Origin: an uncultured Sphingomonadaceae bacterium
GTDB lineage: Bacteria > Pseudomonadota > Alphaproteobacteria > Sphingomonadales > Sphingomonadaceae
Length of the DNA stretch: 64,000 nucleotides
NCBI GenBank assembly: GCA_947488845.1
Contig: CANLBM010000015.1
Coordinates: 24,993 to 88,992 of the forward strand
Direction of reading: 5' to 3'
Shown here: positions 56,514 through 64,000 of the stretch, in pieces
How positions within the stretch are numbered: position 1 is the stretch's first letter
Layout of the letters: the number at the start of each line of letters is the position of its first letter
Made by a program: the position numbers and the translations under genes
The notes under the pieces: model-generated
What the model was told of the DNA's origin: nothing
The model's input: only the letters and a program-made list of their open reading frames with translations
Database searches by the model: none

Positions 56514-57494
56514 CTAGTCGCGCAGGACCCTCTCGGCAAACAGCTTTTTCGCTAGTTTCTGATCGTTGCGCTTGTACCAGCGATTGCCGATCTTGCGCTC
56601 GGCGGCGAGCATCTGGGTGCGGGTGCCGTCGGCGAAATCGACGTCCGGCTCCATATGGGCGATCGGATCGCGATAGGCCTCGTCGGCGGAGACAATCGTC
56701 CATCCCCGCTTTTTCAGCGCTGCGGCCAGATCATCGACGAACATTGCGGCGAGATCGGTTTCGTGGAGCAGGATCATCTGCACCGGCGCCCGTTCCAGCG
56801 TACGCCGGGCCAGATCGTCCGAGAATTCAGCCGATTCCACATAGAATTCGACGAACAGATCGCGCAATGCGTTCCAGTCCATCAGCTTTCCCGCCTTGGC
56901 CGCCGTGATCGCCATATCCTCCAGATACCAGTCCGAGGCATCGACGGTTACATAGCCGTTCATCAGCCCCCGTTGCTTGAGACCGGCCCGCACCGCGTCG
57001 CGCTTGGCCCTGTTGGTCCTGCCTTCGTCGAGAAACGGAAAGCGGAACCAGGGGCGGTAATTGGGCTTGTCTTTCAGCCATGCTTCTGCCGCATCAATAT
57101 CGGCGAGAAATGTCGCTGTCGGCACGGAAGACAGCTTGCTGTGACCCGCAGTATGATTGGCGAGCAGATGGCCTGCGTTGGCATAGGCGGCGATATCGGC
57201 AGCGTCATTGTCGTGAGCGGTAATCCGTCCCGGATTGATGAAGAAGACCGCTTGTTCGATGCCAGCGGTTTTCAAGGCTTCGATCAACAGTTTCGGCCGT
57301 TCGTCAGGTTCCAGAAAGGCGCCAGCGCCGCGCGGGGCATCATCGAAACTGAAGGCTATGCGCTTGTCGGATATCGCGACCGAAACCGGCTCTGCCACGG
57401 GCCCGATTGCGCTGTCTGCCGGTCGCCAGAAGGCGAACAGCAGAATCGCCAGCAGGACCGACGACAGGAACAGGCGCGGCGACAGCGCTAGCAA
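56514..57494 (-). CDS. Secreted polysaccharide-deacetylase-like protein
   Basis: 326 residues with an N-terminal membrane anchor (RLFLSSVLLAILLFAFW). The NodB-type motifs are IAFSFDDAPRG (the Asp pair), LLANHTAGHSK (His pair), RFPFLDEG and ILLHETD. Sequence suggests a carbohydrate deacetylase acting in the periplasm. The dipeptidase gene follows after 10 bp. Why it sits between valine genes is unclear. Confidence 0.87.
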   Translation of the reverse strand: MLALSPRLFLSSVLLAILLFAFWRPADSAIGPVAEPVSVAISDKRIAFSFDDAPRGAGAFLEPDERPKLLIEALKTAGIEQAVFFINPGRITAHDNDAADIAAYANAGHLLANHTAGHSKLSSVPTATFLADIDAAEAWLKDKPNYRPWFRFPFLDEGRTNRAKRDAVRAGLKQRGLMNGYVTVDASDWYLEDMAITAAKAGKLMDWNALRDLFVEFYVESAEFSDDLARRTLERAPVQMILLHETDLAAMFVDDLAAALKKRGWTIVSADEAYRDPIAHMEPDVDFADGTRTQMLAAERKIGNRWYKRNDQKLAKKLFAERVLRD

Positions 57495-57621
57495 CGCCGC
57501 ACCCGCAACATGGTCAACAAGATATTCACGATCGTCATGTCCGCCCGAAATGCCGGAAAATCCAGCACTTCGGGACGCTTGTCCTGTTTTGGAACTCTGG
57601 CCCGATCAGGTCTTGCCGGGA

Positions 57622-59124
57622 TTATCCCATGGTCGGAATGACGAAGGCATCCTTGTTGCCGCCATCGGCGGTGCCATCGGGCCAGCGCTGGGTGATGGTC
57701 TTGACCTTGGTCCAGAATTTCACGCCTTCCATGCCGTGCTGGTTGGTGTCGCCGAAAGCCGAACGCTTCCAGCCGCCAAAGCTGTGATAGGCCACCGGAA
57801 CCGGGATCGGCACGTTGATGCCGACCATGCCGACATTGACGCGGCTGGCAAATTCGCGCGCCGCGTGGCCGTTGCGGGTGAAGATCGCGACGCCATTGCC
57901 ATACTGGTGCTGGCTGGGCAGCGCGAGCGCTTCCTCGAAATTCTTCGCCCGGACGATCTGCAGCACGGGGCCGAAAATCTCTTCCTTGTAGCTTTCCATG
58001 TCGGTGGTGACATGGTCGAACAAAGATGGTCCGATGAAACAGCCTTCTTCATGGCCCTGCAGCGAGAAGCCGCGACCATCGACGACCAGTTCAGCGCCTT
58101 CGTCGACGCCCTTCTGGATCCAGCCTTCGACGCGTGCCTTTTGTGCCGGATTGACCATCGGGCCGTAGTGTGCTTCTTCATCGGTCGAGATACCGACGCG
58201 CAAAGCGGCCATTGCCGGGATCATCTTTTCGCGCAGACGGTCTGCGGTTTCCTCACCGACAGGAACAACCACCGGCAGCGCCATGCAGCGTTCGCCGGCC
58301 GAGCCGAAGGCAGCGCCGGACAGATCGTTCACAACCTGGTCGAGATCCGCATCCGGCAGGACGATACCGTGGTTTTTCGCACCGCCCATGGCCTGGACCC
58401 GCTTGCCGGCTGCAACGCCGCGCTGGTAAACATAATGGGCGATATCGGAGGAGCCGACGAAGCTGATCCCGCCGATCGCCGGGTGATCAAGAATGGCATC
58501 AACCATTTCCTTGTCGCCGTGCAAACATTGCAGAATGCCATCCGGCAGGCCAGCTTCGAGCATCAGCTCGACCAGCCGCACCGGCACCGAGGGATCACGT
58601 TCGGATGGCTTGAGAATGAAGGCGTTGCCGGTCGCGATCGCCGGGCCGAACATCCACATCGGGATCATCGCCGGGAAGTTGAACGGGGTGATGCCGGCAC
58701 CGATGCCGATCGGCTGGCGCATCGAATAGACGTCGATGCCGGGTCCTGCGCCCTGGGTATATTCGCCCTTCAGGACATGCGGGATGCCGCAGCAGAATTC
58801 GATGACTTCCAGCCCGCGCTGAATATCGCCCTTGGAGTCGGCGATCACCTTGCCATGTTCGATCGACAGGAGATTGGCCAGCTCGTCCATATTGGCCTCG
58901 ACCAGTTCCTTGAACTTGAACATCACCCGCGCGCGCCGCTGCGGGTTGGTAGCGGCCCAGGCCGGTTGCGCCGCCAGGGCCGCGTCGACCGCCTTGTCGA
59001 GCACCGCTGCATCGCCGAGATCGACCTTGCCCTGGATACCGCCATTATTGGGATCGAAAATATCGCTCTGGCGGGCCGCTGTTGCGGTTCCTCCGGAGGC
59101 CAAGACATGGGTTACTGTGCGCAT
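57622..59124 (-). CDS. mmsA: CoA-acylating methylmalonate-semialdehyde dehydrogenase
   Basis: 500 residues. GIGAGITPFNFPAMIPMWMFGPAIATGNAFILKPSERDPS is the MmsA-type cofactor motif. GSAGERCMALPVVVPVG carries the nucleophilic Cys. The ribosome site CAGGAGT precedes the start. It converts methylmalonate semialdehyde to propionyl-CoA, the last step of the valine pathway encoded here, and is probably the first gene of the cluster. Confidence 0.96.
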   Translation of the reverse strand: MRTVTHVLASGGTATAARQSDIFDPNNGGIQGKVDLGDAAVLDKAVDAALAAQPAWAATNPQRRARVMFKFKELVEANMDELANLLSIEHGKVIADSKGDIQRGLEVIEFCCGIPHVLKGEYTQGAGPGIDVYSMRQPIGIGAGITPFNFPAMIPMWMFGPAIATGNAFILKPSERDPSVPVRLVELMLEAGLPDGILQCLHGDKEMVDAILDHPAIGGISFVGSSDIAHYVYQRGVAAGKRVQAMGGAKNHGIVLPDADLDQVVNDLSGAAFGSAGERCMALPVVVPVGEETADRLREKMIPAMAALRVGISTDEEAHYGPMVNPAQKARVEGWIQKGVDEGAELVVDGRGFSLQGHEEGCFIGPSLFDHVTTDMESYKEEIFGPVLQIVRAKNFEEALALPSQHQYGNGVAIFTRNGHAAREFASRVNVGMVGINVPIPVPVAYHSFGGWKRSAFGDTNQHGMEGVKFWTKVKTITQRWPDGTADGGNKDAFVIPTMG

Positions 59125-59214
59125 TGAAAGACTCCTGATTGCATTTGCGGGCTATATGCTATTAACCGCGTCAATGCACAACACCCGCAGCGCTATCTTT
59201 ATTGGCAAGATTGC

Positions 59215-60138
59215 ATGAATAATGACAATGCCGTCAGTCAGAACCGGCCTATGGCCGGGATCGTCACACGCCTTGCGGCGATGCTCTCGCTCGCGTTCAT
59301 GTTCGCCTTCGTCAAGCTGGCCGGAGAACAGAGTGTGCATGTCACAGAAAGCCTGTTCTACCGCCAGTTGATCGCCATGCCGCTGATCTGTTTCCTTATC
59401 TGGCGCAGCCAGCACGGTTGGCCCTCGATCATCTCAAACAAGCACAGGCTGCATATTCTGCGCTCCACTCTCGGCATATTTGCCATGGGCCTCAACTTCT
59501 GGGCGATGACCCTGCTGCCGCTGGCGGATGCCACGACGATCAGTTTCACCGTGCCGATTTTCGCCACCCTGTTCGCGGCGATGTTCCTGCGGGAGAAGGT
59601 CGGCATCAGGCGCTGGTCGGCGATCCTGATTGGCTTTGTCGGCGTGCTGATCGTGGTCCAGCCGGGCGGATCGATGATCCCCGCATTCGGCGCAGCCGTT
59701 GCGCTTGGCGGCGCTCTGGTCACGGCGGCGGTGACCATGGTGATCCGCATGCTCGGTCGCACCGAAACCAGTGTCGTCACGATCTTCTGGTTCTCCGTCT
59801 ACACCCTGCCCGCGCTGACCGTCTGCGCCTTCATCTATGGCGGCGGGCATGATGCGAAGACCTGGGCCTATCTGCTCGGCATCGGCATATTCGGCGCGCT
59901 CGGTCAGCTGTGCATCACCCAGTCGCTGCGCTATGCGCCGGTTTCGACGATTGTGCCGATGGACTATAGCGCGCTGATCTGGGCGACTTTCTTCGGCATT
60001 GTCATCTTTGGCCAATATCCCGGCCTGTCGATCTGGCTCGGCGCCCCGGTGATTATCGGTTCGGGCCTGTTCATCGCCTGGCGCGAACATGTCCGGGCGA
60101 GCAAGCTGTCGGTTGCCAAGGCGGAGCCTAGCGCATAG
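59215..60138 (+). CDS. EamA/DMT family transporter
   Basis: 307 residues, ten membrane segments in two EamA halves (first ending LREKVGIRRWSAILIGFVGVLIVVQPGGS, second ending GQYPGLSIWLGAPVIIGSGLFIAWRE). It differs from the DMT protein at 48498. It is divergent from mmsA by 90 bp. Substrate unknown. Confidence 0.9.
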   Translation: MNNDNAVSQNRPMAGIVTRLAAMLSLAFMFAFVKLAGEQSVHVTESLFYRQLIAMPLICFLIWRSQHGWPSIISNKHRLHILRSTLGIFAMGLNFWAMTLLPLADATTISFTVPIFATLFAAMFLREKVGIRRWSAILIGFVGVLIVVQPGGSMIPAFGAAVALGGALVTAAVTMVIRMLGRTETSVVTIFWFSVYTLPALTVCAFIYGGGHDAKTWAYLLGIGIFGALGQLCITQSLRYAPVSTIVPMDYSALIWATFFGIVIFGQYPGLSIWLGAPVIIGSGLFIAWREHVRASKLSVAKAEPSA

Positions 60139-60163
60139 TCACTGCCGCAATAGGGAGAGAGAC

Positions 60164-61903
60164 ATGCTGAAATTCATATCGTCCATCGCGGCGGCGCTGG
60201 CGCTGCTATTGACAACCGGCGCGCAGGCCGAAGAGGGACCCTCTACCCTCCCCTATCCCGAAGTCACCATTTTTGAAGCCGCAAAAATCATCACGATGGA
60301 GCCGGGGTTTCCAGAGGCCCGCTATGTCGCCACCGCCGACGGGATCATCCTTGGGCTTGGTCAGACATTGGAAGAATTGGAAGCATGGACGCGGGATCGC
60401 ACCGTCACCGTCGACCGGCAGTTTGCCAGCCAGATCCTGATGCCCGGCTTTGTCGAGCCGCATGTCCATCCGATGCAGACGATCATGATGCTGCCGATCC
60501 CGTTCATCAGCCCCGAGCCATGGGACCTGCCCGGCAAGACCTATCCGGCGGCGCGCGGCAAGGCACAATATGAGCAGCGGCTGCGCGAGGAAATGGCGAA
60601 GAGCGAAGGCGCATTGTTCATCACATGGGGCCATCACAAGCTGTTCCACGGCGACATGGATCGCACCGCGCTCGACCGGATCGCGCCCGAGCGGCCGGTG
60701 GTGATCTGGCAGCGCAGCTTCCACGAGATCATCGCCAACAGCAAGGCGCTGAGCCTGCTCGGTATCGGCGATGAAGCGGCCTTTGCCGCCGCGTTCAGCA
60801 AGCCGAATATCGATCCCGGCCATGCCGATTTTGCCAGCGGCATCATCCACGAAACCGCCCTGTTCAACGGCATCGAGATGCTGCGCCCCTATCTCTTCTC
60901 ACCGGCCAAGGTGCAGCAGGGTCTGGCCGACATGCGCCAGATGATGCTCGAAAATGGCGTCACCACCAGCGCCGATCTGGCCTTTGGCGGCTTTGGCGGG
61001 CCGGAGATGGAGTCGGCTCTGTTCAAGAGCCTCTACGACCAGCCGACCACGCCGTCGCCTATCCTCGCCATCCCCGTTGCACCTCTTGTGACCGGCGATC
61101 CCAATGTCTGGCTGAAGGACATGAAAGCCAAATATGACAGCAGCAAATTCTTCTTCTCCAACCGGGTCAAACTGTTCGCCGACGGCGCGTTTTTTGCCCA
61201 ATATATGCAGATGAACCCGCCCGGCTACAGTGACGGCCACGAGGGCAAATGGCTGACCGAACCGGAAGAACTGCTCAAGCAGACCGAGCGTTTCTGGGAC
61301 GCCGGCTGGAATCTGCACACCCATGTCAACGGCGACAAGGGGCTCGATGTCGTGCTCGACATCACCGAACAGCTCGCCGTCCGCAACGGCCAGAACATCA
61401 TCATGGAGCATCTCGGTTACTCGACCGAGGCGCAGAACCGGCGGATTGGCGAAATGGGCCTCTATGTCTCCGCCCAGCCCAATTATATCCGCATCCTCGG
61501 CGATGCCTATGCGAAGACTGGCATGGGCCCCGACCGCGCCGCGCAGATGAGCCGGCTCGGTTCGCTGGAGCGCAAGGGCGTGCCGCTCGGCCTGCACAGC
61601 GACTTCAACATGGCGCCGATCGATCCGCTCTATCTCGCCTGGGTGGCGAGCAACCGGATCACCCTCGACGGCAATGTCAAGGCGCCGAAGGAGCGGCTCT
61701 CGCTCGACAAGGCGCTGCGCGCGATCACCGTCGAAGCGGCGCAGGTGATCGGTCTGGATGATATGGTCGGCAGTATCGCCACCGGCAAGAAGGCCGATTT
61801 CACCGTGCTCGACCGCGATCCCTATGTGGGCGGCGCGGCGAAGCTGCGCGAAGTCGAGGTGCAGGGCGTGATCTTCGAGGGGCGCTGGTTCCCCGCGGAA
61901 TAG
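60164..61903 (+). CDS. YtcJ-like secreted amidohydrolase
   Basis: 579 residues. A signal peptide (MLKFISSIAAALALLLTTGAQAEEG) precedes the composite domain. MPGFVEPHVHP holds the metal motif, and LHTHVNGDKGLDVVL, NIIMEHLGYST and PLGLHSDFNMAPIDPL give later ligands. The C-terminal GKKADFTVLDRDPY closes the amidohydrolase. It acts outside the cytoplasm on an unknown amide or N-acyl substrate. GGGAGAGAC precedes the ATG at 60164; an earlier in-frame start would lie inside the transporter gene. Confidence 0.9.
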   Translation: MLKFISSIAAALALLLTTGAQAEEGPSTLPYPEVTIFEAAKIITMEPGFPEARYVATADGIILGLGQTLEELEAWTRDRTVTVDRQFASQILMPGFVEPHVHPMQTIMMLPIPFISPEPWDLPGKTYPAARGKAQYEQRLREEMAKSEGALFITWGHHKLFHGDMDRTALDRIAPERPVVIWQRSFHEIIANSKALSLLGIGDEAAFAAAFSKPNIDPGHADFASGIIHETALFNGIEMLRPYLFSPAKVQQGLADMRQMMLENGVTTSADLAFGGFGGPEMESALFKSLYDQPTTPSPILAIPVAPLVTGDPNVWLKDMKAKYDSSKFFFSNRVKLFADGAFFAQYMQMNPPGYSDGHEGKWLTEPEELLKQTERFWDAGWNLHTHVNGDKGLDVVLDITEQLAVRNGQNIIMEHLGYSTEAQNRRIGEMGLYVSAQPNYIRILGDAYAKTGMGPDRAAQMSRLGSLERKGVPLGLHSDFNMAPIDPLYLAWVASNRITLDGNVKAPKERLSLDKALRAITVEAAQVIGLDDMVGSIATGKKADFTVLDRDPYVGGAAKLREVEVQGVIFEGRWFPAE

Positions 61904-62070
61904 GGTTGTGCTCCTGCGCAGGCAGGAGTCCATCTCCTGATCTTGCGTCTATCTGCAATGGTCGGTGTATCGACTTGCTAGCGCCGGCAAAACGTGGCCA
62001 TTGCGTCCAGCCCATCGTTTCCGAGATGGACCCCGGCCTTCGCCGGGGCACTAATCCCAAAGTTTGTCAA
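61904..62070. repeat. Intergenic repeat remnants after the amidohydrolase
   Basis: A small hairpin CTCCTGCgcaGGCAGGAG is at 61911-61928. GATGGACCCCGGccttcGCC GGGGC lies at 62027-62051, facing the first across about 100 bp. The pairing style matches the GC-rich repeats at 9994 and 45606. Confidence 0.5.
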
Positions 62071-62913
62071 AGTTCGGGCCAAGACCGGTTTTTCGTGACC
62101 AGCGGCGCAATCCAATTTTTCTCACACCAAGCCACAAAGTCACAAAGGCTTATCATGCCTTCCTAATATCCTTTGTGCCTTGGTGTCTTCGTGCGAGCCC
62201 ATCAAAGAAACCCCGTTCGTCCTGAGCCTGTCGAAGGACTTGGGCGCCACGAACTCACCCCAACCGCTCTCACAATTAAACTTTACACAAACGCGCCCTT
62301 TTATTTTCTGTAATCTTCTCCCGAAAGCCCCAGTGTTCCGGTCTTTTCACTCCGCCACCATGGCGGCGAGTGTAACCTTTCGAACGGTGCGGCTATTCTG
62401 ATCCTCCTGGTCCAGGTGCGAGAGCGGCATCGTCATGATCTTATCCAAATTGTCAAAGAGCCAGGGCGAGAATAATCGATGGGGCTGGGTGTAGGAAAGA
62501 CCAATGTGCAATGCCGTCATGCGATGACGTGAATCAATCGCCACAAAGACAAGGTTCGCAGCAAACCAGATCAATTGGCGTCAGACGGTCGGAACAGGCA
62601 ACGACCAAATCGTAGTGGCCGCAAAAGCAGACATCCGCCTTGGTCGCTTTCACCGGCAACAACTGGGTGGGAAGCCGACATTTAAGACTGCAAATCCAAT
62701 CGTCACGTTTGGGCCCGTAAGCGGTCGGTCCGGTTTCAGCCATCGGGCCGGGCGAAGCGGACGGACTGCAAGCGACCCAAAAGTCGGCCATGAACGCGAA
62801 GCAATTCGCTTCCCAAGCCCGGACGTTCGACCATAGCCATTAGTCGCCGGAAAGAGGACGTGACTAATTACCCGGCTAGACCTGATCCCAATAGTCCGCA
62901 GGGTCCTTGCTAG
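62071..62913. other. Gene-poor region near the window's right end
   Basis: This ~840-bp stretch has only short overlapping frames with no recognisable domain. It contains a TTCGACAGG-type repeat (62213-62239) and an inverted CACAAAG/CTTTGTG motif (62128-62180). A minus frame (62347-62574) ending VRKVTLAAMVAE could be a decayed gene. The segment 62600-62850 looks like non-coding repeat sequence. With the IS end further right it is a likely accessory insertion zone. Confidence 0.4.
62213..62239. repeat. Single TTCGACAGGCTCAG repeat
   Basis: CCCGTTCGTCCTGAGCCTGT followed by CGAAGGAC matches the repeat core found at 27022, 32785, 33282 and 33361. It stands alone without a facing partner. Confidence 0.8.
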
Positions 62914-63444
62914 TTACAAATCGAGGGATCGGAAATGCCCAGGCGATGAACCTGTCCATCGCTTGAACGCGCGTGAAAACGCCTCAGGGCTTGAAAAGCC
63001 TAACCGCCACGCGACCTGCTTTAGAGGTGCTTGCTCGCGGCATAGATATCGTATCGCGAGTTTTCGACGCTTTGCTTCGAGTAATTCGGTGAAACTTGTT
63101 CCTTCCGCCTGAAGTTTCCGGTATATTGTTTGTCGGCTTAGTCCCATCCGCTCAGCGACTGTTTCGAGCGTTGCTTCATTGGAAGGTAGCAATGGGACGA
63201 AGGTCTTCTCGACCTTTTGTGCGAAGCTCTTCGTCTTTCTTGATCTTCGCGATAGCCCTTGCGCGATCTGTCTAAGCCGAGCACGTCTGCGCTTTCGCCG
63301 CGTTGACATAGTCTTATTCTCGGTTTCAGGCACTGCTAGTAAGTGGCGACTCTGGAGCGCAGAGTGATCCTGAGTTTCATTCTTGCGGAAATTACCGCGC
63401 CGCTTTTCCTCGATGCGACGAGCGATCATCCTTTTGATACCCAC
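62914..63444 (-). CDS. AraC-type regulator lacking a sensor domain
   Basis: 176 residues from a GTG at 63444 preceded by a strong GGGAGGT. The last ~95 residues are an AraC/XylS double helix-turn-helix: NEATLETVAERMGLSRQTIYRKLQAEGTSF...LEAKRRKLAIRYLCREQ then VAWRLGFSSPEAFSRAFKRWTG. The first ~80 residues are Arg/Lys-rich (TRRKRRRARLRQIAQGLSRRSRK) instead of the usual ~200-residue ligand domain. It may be a truncated remnant or a basic stand-alone binder. It is divergent from the membrane gene at 63518. Confidence 0.7.
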   Translation of the reverse strand: MGIKRMIARRIEEKRRGNFRKNETQDHSALQSRHLLAVPETENKTMSTRRKRRRARLRQIAQGLSRRSRKTKSFAQKVEKTFVPLLPSNEATLETVAERMGLSRQTIYRKLQAEGTSFTELLEAKRRKLAIRYLCREQAPLKQVAWRLGFSSPEAFSRAFKRWTGSSPGHFRSLDL

Positions 63445-63517
63445 GATCAAACCTCCCGGTGTGTTGCCGCATTATAACACCGCTATCCTCTTCGTTACAA
63501 GCAAACGGAGGAAGTCG

Positions 63518-63934
63518 ATGGCCGAAATGAGAGGAACAGAGAATAAAGCGCCAGAGGTGGCGCTCTGGCGTACATGGGGATTGCGCCTGATTTTTGCGGC
63601 AATGGCGATCATACTAGGATTCAAGCAGTGGTCCTACATTTTCGATGGCACAGCAGATTGGACGTCTTGGAGGGGTTTGGGCCATTCTATGCTCGCAACT
63701 CTGGCACTGCTTGCGATCGCAGGCGTCTTCCACCCTCTCAAACTATTGCCCCTGATGCTATACGAGATGGCTTGGAAGACCGTATGGTTGCTTATCATCG
63801 CACTACCAGCATGGCTTCAAACTGAGCCCGTGCCCACTATCGTTAATGTGCCAGCATCAATCATCGGTATCGGAGTGCTGAGCATACTGGTGCCGTGGCG
63901 ATACGTCTGGTGGCGGTACATCTTGGACTTGTAA
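63518..63934 (+). CDS. Small multi-pass membrane protein of unknown function
   Basis: 138 residues from the ATG at 63518, with GGAGGAAG upstream. About four hydrophobic segments are visible (LRLIFAAMAIILGF, SMLATLALLAIAGVFHPLKLLPLML, VWLLIIALPAWL, SIIGIGVLSILVPWRYVWWRYI). No family was recognised. The 73-bp divergent gap to the AraC-type gene holds GGTGT / ACACC arms (63458-63481), a possible operator. Confidence 0.65.
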   Translation: MAEMRGTENKAPEVALWRTWGLRLIFAAMAIILGFKQWSYIFDGTADWTSWRGLGHSMLATLALLAIAGVFHPLKLLPLMLYEMAWKTVWLLIIALPAWLQTEPVPTIVNVPASIIGIGVLSILVPWRYVWWRYILDL

Positions 63935-63960
63935 CGGTTTTGCGCCGGTGACTGATCTCA

Positions 63961-64000
63961 TTATGCCACCTTGGCTTCGAATGCCAGTGGACTGATGCCA
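63961..64000 (-). mobile_element. 3' end of an IS3-family transposase (cut by window edge)
   Basis: Read leftward from the window edge, the only sense frame gives GISPLAFEAKVA and a TAA stop at 63961. A terminal SP-x-x-FE segment like this is typical of IS3-family OrfB integrases. Only 13 codons are in view, so the family call rests on that short tail. The terminal inverted repeat should lie within 63935-63960 but was not identified. Confidence 0.55.

Noticed and set aside
57235..59127. A 630-codon plus-strand open frame opposite mmsA and the deacetylase
   Set aside because: It is antisense to two clear genes and shows no recognisable protein family.

Overview
The window looks like chromosomal DNA of a Sphingomonadales bacterium (Sphingopyxis / Sphingorhabdus / Parasphingorhabdus type). 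This is inferred from the moderately high GC, the style of the TonB-dependent receptor, the separate hrcA-grpE and dnaK-dnaJ pairs, the free-standing atpHAGDC operon without Fo genes, and very common intergenic palindromic repeats. No rRNA, tRNA, CRISPR array or intact prophage was seen. The right edge cuts into what looks like the 3' end of an IS3-family transposase.

Layout. 1-6.9 kb: a truncated secreted metallo-beta-lactamase-fold hydrolase, a DUF6445 protein, and a MarR-type regulator divergent from a P450 / TonB receptor / NTF2-like operon. 7-8.8 kb: an AT-richer patch with a LuxR-type solo regulator and a winged-helix protein. 8.8-12.1 kb: dnaK-dnaJ with a recognisable heat-shock promoter. 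12.2-21.5 kb: accessory functions, namely a PCu(A)C copper lipoprotein, a HExxH protein, OmpW, MATE, an indoleamine 2,3-dioxygenase, a GntP permease, a YqjI-like PadR regulator, a serine hydrolase and a HEPN-like orphan. 21.7-28 kb: housekeeping genes grpE, hrcA, rph, rdgB, hemW and xerC, interleaved with repeats. 28.1-30.8 kb: two tandem paralogous diguanylate cyclases. 30.9-35.5 kb: dedA, gshB, yraN and rsmI, with a divergent LpoA-like lipoprotein. 35.6-39.3 kb: a transaldolase-like enzyme, DUF4197 and priA. 39.4-43.2 kb: an anchored trypsin-like protease and a three-gene ada operon lying between priA and atpH. 43.5-48.4 kb: atpHAGDC. 48.5-51.1 kb: an EamA transporter and a stand-alone cpaF. 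51.1-59.1 kb: a valine/isobutyryl-CoA degradation cluster with a dipeptidase and a polysaccharide deacetylase inside it. 59.2-61.9 kb: an EamA transporter and a YtcJ-like amidohydrolase. 61.9-64 kb: a gene-poor accessory edge with an AraC-type regulator, a small membrane protein and the IS end.

The valine genes work together: acyl-CoA dehydrogenase, enoyl-CoA hydratase, 3-hydroxyisobutyryl-CoA hydrolase, MmsB and MmsA would take isobutyryl-CoA to propionyl-CoA. DnaK, DnaJ, GrpE and HrcA form the chaperone and heat-shock control set. The most unusual points are the layered palindromic repeat families (one abuts the xerC start codon, another splits atpA from atpG), the tandem cyclases with a duplicated I-site heptad and signs of gene conversion, the HEPN-like orphan framed by repeats, the PadR operator-like palindromes, and the membrane-hairpin protease.
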